Shown in pieces: positions 21,413-25,016 of a DNA stretch of 25,016 nt. The translations under genes and the position numbers were made by a program. Each line of letters starts with the position of its first letter. The stretch's first letter is position 1. Below the pieces are notes generated by a model, which saw nothing but the letters and a program-made list of their open reading frames with translations, made no database searches and had not been told where the DNA came from. Source of the DNA: CAXTEJ01 sp964243295 (GTDB lineage: Bacteria; Actinomycetota; Actinomycetes; Actinomycetales; Angustibacteraceae); NCBI GenBank assembly GCA_964243295.1, contig CAXTEJ010000045.1, positions 1 through 25,016 of the forward strand, given 5' to 3'.

Positions 21413-21814
21413 CTAGTTGTCGAGGTTGGGCTTGTGACGGTGCTGCTGCTCGTCGAGCAGGTCGAGGGTCGGTGCGTTGACCGCCCTCAGGATGCGCGGG
21501 TCGGTGCTGCCGAGGAAGGTCGCGACGGCGACCGCCAGCACGGGCAGGCCGAGCCACCAGGTCAGGGTCCAGCCGAACGACGGCTCGGGAGGTCGCGATT
21601 CGGCCGTCATGGTGGGCCACGCTGCGGCGAGCAGCAGCAGGCCGGCTACGGCGACCGCCGGGACCAGGACATGTGGGACCGGGGTGGCCTGCCCGGTGGC
21701 TGCGGCCGTCCGCGCTCTGCGGCGCGCCGTGCCGGCGAGGAACAAGACGGCGGCCACGACTAGGCCGCCGGACGCGAGCTGCAGCAGCGGCTCGAGCGGT
21801 CCGATGTCGCTCAT
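21413..21814 (-). CDS. Three-pass membrane protein of the mob operon
   Basis: A 133-residue protein. The ATG at 21814 overlaps the coupling-protein stop by 4 nt. Three membrane helices are visible: ~9-27 (LQLASGGLVVAAVLFLAG), ~45-65 (HVLVPAVAVAGLLLLAAAW) and ~82-100 (WTLTWWLGLPVLAVAVATFLG). A short soluble tail follows (PRILRAVNAPTLDLLDEQQH). Overlap with the relaxase/coupling-protein pair argues for a role in DNA transfer, perhaps docking the coupling protein. No family recognised. Confidence 0.75.
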   Translation of the reverse strand: MSDIGPLEPLLQLASGGLVVAAVLFLAGTARRRARTAAATGQATPVPHVLVPAVAVAGLLLLAAAWPTMTAESRPPEPSFGWTLTWWLGLPVLAVAVATFLGSTDPRILRAVNAPTLDLLDEQQHRHKPNLDN

Positions 21815-23661
21815 CAGGGCTGGTTGGCTGTCGACGTCGCTGTCAGCCGGCGCTGGTCTGGCACAAGGCGTGCGGACTCGCTTTCGATGGCGCGCCAGAC
21901 CGGGTGCTGCCAGTGCAGGCCGACGGACACGAGCCACCAGTCGGCTCCCTCGTACAGCAGCCCCGTCCCGGCGGGGAGCTGGGCGATGTCGCCTTGGTGC
22001 AGCACCTTCTGGCGCTGCACGCTGTAGGACGGGCTGGTCTGCTTGATCGGGATTGTGTACGGCCCGATGAAGCTGGTGCTTTCGCTGTGGCCGACGACCG
22101 TGCGGTCGTACTCGCCCGAGGCGTTGCTGAGCGCGTCGAGCGTGTAGGGCTCGATCACTCCCGGGAGCACGAGCTTGGTGAAGAACAGGGTGAGGAAGCC
22201 GTCGGCCTCCTTGCCCCAGCGGTGCCGGGCTCGGGAGAGGTCCTGGATGCCGACGATCACGTGCAGCGACTGGCCACCGGCCTCGCTGATGATCGCGGGC
22301 AGCGGGATCGGGGCGGTGTTGTTGGCCTCGTCGAGCACGAACGTCACGTGGGGCCGGCGCGGTTCGCGCCCGTCCTCCTCGGCTCGGTGCCGGGCGTAGA
22401 CGGCGTACCGAATCTCCTCCAGCAGTCCGGCGATCAGGGGTGCGTACTCGTTCTGCCGCTCGGGACTTGCGGTGATGTAGAGGGTGTCGGTGCTGCGCAC
22501 GAAGTCCGCCGGCAGGAAGTTGGGGTCGGCGCCGAGCGTGCGTGCGGTGACGCTGCCGTAGATCCGCAGCAGCCGGGTCATCGTCGACAGGACGGACCCG
22601 CGCTCGCGATCTGGCGTCGACAGCAAGCCCTCGAGCTGCGTCCGGGCGATCTGTGCGCCGACGTCTCCGCTGTCGGCGGCGCTGATCAGGATGGTCAGGA
22701 CCGTCTCGGCGGTGTCGTCGCCGGCCGCGGTCGCAGCCCAGTCCGCGACGTCCGCGATCGGGCGCCGGTCCAGGTGCGCGGCGTACAGCAGCACCTCGAG
22801 CCAGTCGCGGGCCCGCTCGAGGAAGTGGGCGCCGCCTCCACCGCCGCCGCCGTTGTCGGTGGACCGTGCCGGCTCGGCCATGCGGGAGGCGATCCGCCGG
22901 GCGTCGTCCCAGGTGCGGACCGACACCAGCGGGGACCAGCGGCACTGCGCGACCCCCGGGGCAGCCTGCTCCTCGCCGCCGGGGTCGAAGTGCCACACCC
23001 GCCCCAGCCGGCTGCGGGTGAGCGCGGTGGCGGCCATGACGTCGCCCTTGATGGAGGAGGCGACGCAGGCGCCGGGCGCGATGATGACCGACGGGATGAT
23101 CACCCCGGAGGATTTCCCGGATGACGGCGGCCCGATCACAAGCATCCCGCCGCGCGGCCGGGCCGTGATGTAGGTCCCGGTCCCCTGCTGCCAGCCGACG
23201 TGCCCGCCTGGGCTTCCGAACGCCTCCGCTGCCATGACCTGCGTCGCGGCCAGGGCGTCCGGCGCGCTGGCCGCCTGCTGCGCCGGTGTCTTCGGGGTCG
23301 AAGCCAGTGCGCGCCGCAGCCCGCCTGCAGCGGTCCGGCGACGGCGAACGACCCACTTCGCGGCTGCACCCGCCACCGCGAGCACCACGATCCAGGTGAC
23401 GAAGTCCCCGACCCGGTCGCCGGTCTGCGCCTGCTGCTGCCGCTGCACGTCCTGGTAGGGCGCGGTGCCGTCCTCGGCGAACACGTAGCAGCTCGGACCG
23501 GTGCAGTCCGGGACGGCCTTGGGCTGGCCGATGCCGGACAGGATCCAGGCCGCGACGAGCACCACGAACGCCAGCCCAAGGCGCCGCAACCATCGCCCTG
23601 GAGCGGCATCCGGGCGGACCGCGACAGCTTGGGCCTGAGGGCCCCATGCTGGCGTGCTCAT
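21814..23661 (-). CDS. VirD4/TraG-type conjugative coupling protein
   Basis: A 615-residue protein. The ATG at 23661 overlaps the relaxase stop by 4 nt. Two N-terminal membrane helices (~28-44 and ~87-104) bracket a short outer loop with two Cys (CTGPSC). The ATPase domain has Walker A GPPSSGKSS (177-185), KGD near 205-207, and Walker B VTFVLDEANN (439-448). SEAGGQSLHVIVGIQDLSRARHRWG matches the family's glutamine/arginine region. Coupling proteins link relaxase-bound DNA to the transfer channel and pump it with ATP. A run of seven Gly (271-277) is unusual. No VirB4-like gene is in the window, so the channel must come from elsewhere or be non-canonical. Confidence 0.92.
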   Translation of the reverse strand: MSTPAWGPQAQAVAVRPDAAPGRWLRRLGLAFVVLVAAWILSGIGQPKAVPDCTGPSCYVFAEDGTAPYQDVQRQQQAQTGDRVGDFVTWIVVLAVAGAAAKWVVRRRRTAAGGLRRALASTPKTPAQQAASAPDALAATQVMAAEAFGSPGGHVGWQQGTGTYITARPRGGMLVIGPPSSGKSSGVIIPSVIIAPGACVASSIKGDVMAATALTRSRLGRVWHFDPGGEEQAAPGVAQCRWSPLVSVRTWDDARRIASRMAEPARSTDNGGGGGGGAHFLERARDWLEVLLYAAHLDRRPIADVADWAATAAGDDTAETVLTILISAADSGDVGAQIARTQLEGLLSTPDRERGSVLSTMTRLLRIYGSVTARTLGADPNFLPADFVRSTDTLYITASPERQNEYAPLIAGLLEEIRYAVYARHRAEEDGREPRRPHVTFVLDEANNTAPIPLPAIISEAGGQSLHVIVGIQDLSRARHRWGKEADGFLTLFFTKLVLPGVIEPYTLDALSNASGEYDRTVVGHSESTSFIGPYTIPIKQTSPSYSVQRQKVLHQGDIAQLPAGTGLLYEGADWWLVSVGLHWQHPVWRAIESESARLVPDQRRLTATSTANQP

Positions 23662-24878
23662 CGCTCGTGACCTCGCTCCGGCTCGGGGCGCTCCTGCCGC
23701 AGCCTGGCGATGGCCTCCTTCGCCTTCGCGCGCGCAGCAGCGTCCGACGGCCTGTCCGCTGTCGTCCCCGGCACGTTCCGGGCGCCTGTGGGCGGCTGGA
23801 GCTCGCGGCCGGTGGCGCCGGTCGGCGGACCGACGTCGTTGCCCCGCGCGCCGGTCGGTCCCGGCATCGCCTGGTCTGCGGCGGGCCTGCTGGTGGGCCG
23901 CTGCGGCTCGGTTCCGACTGGTTCTGTCTCGCGTGCCATCTGCTCTCCCCTGCCGGCGGTTCGACTCGGTGCGGTGCTGCGGGTGGTGCTGCGGTCGGCG
24001 TCTGGGCGCTCGCCCCGAGATGCCTTGATCCGGTCCAGCGCGGACCGAGCGTGGCCAGCAGCCTCGGTGCGGCTACCGACAGTGCGTGCGGCCTGGTGCT
24101 CCTCAAGGCGGCGTTGCGTGGTCGACCAGGTGAAGTCGCGTCCCAGCTGCGACCCCTTGAACCAGACCTGCTCGCCGTTGGCGTCAGCGTGCCCAGCCAG
24201 TCCGTAGCGGTAGCCGTTCATCCGTCCGGTCTTGGCCTCGTTCGCGACGAAGCGCACGCCGCTACTGGACATGGCCGCTTCGTAGCCCTCGCGGGTGCCG
24301 GCGGACCGGCTCAGTGCCTGGTCCAGGCGCTCGCGCAGCGTGTCGCGCGGCGCGGCCTGCCCGGTGCGCTCGGCGCGGGCGCGCTCACCGCTCTGGACCT
24401 GCGGTCGGCCGGGGTTGCTGCGCTCACTGGCGTCGATGAGTCCGTGTGCCCGCTCGATGCTCCGGGCGGCCTGGTGCGAACGTCGGAAGTCGTGCGCGTC
24501 CGAGGCAAGCCGACCGTCCCACTGGACCCGACTGACGGTAATGTGAATGTGCTCGTTCCCGTGCCGCATGGCGGTCCACGGACAGTCCTGGAAGCCCATC
24601 TCCTTGACGTAGCGCTCCGCGACCTGGCGCCACTCCTTGTCGGTCAGCTGGCGGTCGTCGTCCGCCAACCGCAGCGCAGTGCGGTGCACCGGGCGTGCCA
24701 CGTCCGGCCGCGCCGACCGGACGTGCTCGTCCATCGCGTAGGCCCGCTCGCGCCAGGACCGACCAGCGACGTTGCCCGCCACCTGGTGCGGGTTGCGGTG
24801 CTCCTCGGCCCGCCCCGGACCGACGTCGTAGGCCAGGGCGCCGTGAACGCTGCGACCCTTCGTGCACTTGGCGATCAC
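23658..24878 (-). CDS. MobA/VirD2-type relaxase
   Basis: A 406-residue protein, GTG at 24878, overlapping the TGA of a preceding frame. It starts with the typical MIAKCTKGRSVHGALAY; Tyr17 is a candidate for the nicking residue. His65 (VHRTALRL) and H106-G-N-E-H110-I-H112 form the metal-binding histidine cluster, and HGNEHIHITVSRV matches the motif III of MobA/VirD2 relaxases. The second half (~165-406) is polar, basic and probably disordered, with a conserved stretch AKTGRMNGYRYGLAGHADANG around 215-235. It nicks oriT and pilots the strand through the coupling protein encoded by the next gene. It is probably in one operon with the MobC-like gene if the molecule is circular. Confidence 0.9.
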   Translation of the reverse strand: MIAKCTKGRSVHGALAYDVGPGRAEEHRNPHQVAGNVAGRSWRERAYAMDEHVRSARPDVARPVHRTALRLADDDRQLTDKEWRQVAERYVKEMGFQDCPWTAMRHGNEHIHITVSRVQWDGRLASDAHDFRRSHQAARSIERAHGLIDASERSNPGRPQVQSGERARAERTGQAAPRDTLRERLDQALSRSAGTREGYEAAMSSSGVRFVANEAKTGRMNGYRYGLAGHADANGEQVWFKGSQLGRDFTWSTTQRRLEEHQAARTVGSRTEAAGHARSALDRIKASRGERPDADRSTTRSTAPSRTAGRGEQMARETEPVGTEPQRPTSRPAADQAMPGPTGARGNDVGPPTGATGRELQPPTGARNVPGTTADRPSDAAARAKAKEAIARLRQERPEPERGHER

Positions 24879-25016
24879 AGGATCGGCTCCGCGCTGCGAC
24901 GCCGCGGCGTTCCACCGTCCCGGCGGTGCAGCTCACGCAACGCGCCCTGCACGTACCCCTGGGTGACGTCCCCTCGCGTGGTGTAGATCGGCGCGAGTCT
25001 TCTGCGTTGGGGACGG
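24879..25016 (-). CDS. 3' part of a possible small gene before the relaxase
   Basis: A minus-strand frame open from the window end reads IYTTRGDVTQGYVQGALREL and then HRRDGG, ending with TGA inside GTGA, so it overlaps the relaxase start. If the window is circular, the frame continues without a stop through the junction to about position 50, with possible GTG starts near 15-20. The coupling is suggestive, but no family is recognised and the upstream part is low in protein character. Confidence 0.35.
24962..24986. repeat. Right arm of 25-nt inverted repeat at window ends
   Basis: Counterpart of 31-55 (21 of 25 complementary), also exactly 30 nt from the window end. Confidence 0.7.

Noticed and set aside
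21413..24106. An 897-codon open frame on the minus strand across the coupling-protein gene
   Set aside because: Most of it is an out-of-frame shadow of the coupling protein and relaxase, rich in Arg/Gly/Ala without domains. Only its last 133 codons are a real gene with its own ATG at 21814.
23646..24986. A 446-codon plus-strand frame opposite the relaxase gene
   Set aside because: Antisense shadow; the minus strand carries the relaxase histidine motif in the correct context.
1..25016. CRISPR arrays, tRNA/rRNA genes, intact insertion sequences
   Set aside because: No regularly spaced direct repeats, no cloverleaf or rRNA-like sequence, and no transposase with terminal repeats were recognised. 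The judgement is by eye, and a tRNA or small RNA could be missed.

Overview
The window looks like a mobilizable plasmid, or part of one, from a high-GC actinomycete. The evidence is strong GC bias with frequent GTG/TTG starts, two lsr2 nucleoid-silencer genes, two EspR-type regulators, a short actinobacterial ParA partition module and a MobC/relaxase/coupling-protein set. The mob genes sit at both ends on the minus strand: a MobC-like gene at 55-762, relaxase and VirD4-like genes at 21.8-24.9 kb. A 25-nt inverted repeat lies exactly 30 nt from each end. So 25,016 bp may be a complete circular replicon cut between mobC and the relaxase gene, or a linear one with terminal repeats.

Layout. 0-1.4 kb: MobC-like gene, then a hairpin-rich non-coding stretch (oriT/origin candidate) ending in a perfect 42-bp palindrome. 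1.4-5.2 kb: maintenance module with an AbrB-like antitoxin-type protein, a small toxin-like protein, a ParB-like partner and ParA, a double winged-helix replication-type protein with GGTCACC operator repeats, and a ribbon-helix-helix protein. 5.65-18.9 kb: a 12.5-kb accessory island bracketed by two inverted, nearly identical ~400-bp lsr2 units, with a third decayed lsr2 fragment inside. 19.0-21.4 kb: two EspR-like regulators around a long cruciform, a polyprenyl diphosphate synthase, and a small exported peptide with two CX8C repeats. 21.4-24.9 kb: membrane protein, coupling protein and relaxase, translationally coupled through 4-nt overlaps.

The island reads like an anti-phage/defence cargo zone. 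It holds a TIR-domain protein with the catalytic Glu, three large proteins with HEPN-type R-x4-6-H motifs (one ApeA-like), a PD-(D/E)XK-type nuclease candidate, a serine resolvase with a nearby inverted repeat, two unrecognised proteins (one with a sigma region 4-like end), a VOC protein, and a membrane-protein gene split by one in-frame TGA. The defence role is inferred from domain content and clustering; no individual system is proven. The lsr2 copies suggest that the cargo is transcriptionally silenced and/or that the island can invert by homologous recombination.

No rRNA, tRNA, CRISPR array or intact insertion sequence was recognised. No VirB4-like ATPase or other mating-pore gene was seen, so transfer would need a helper or host-encoded channel.
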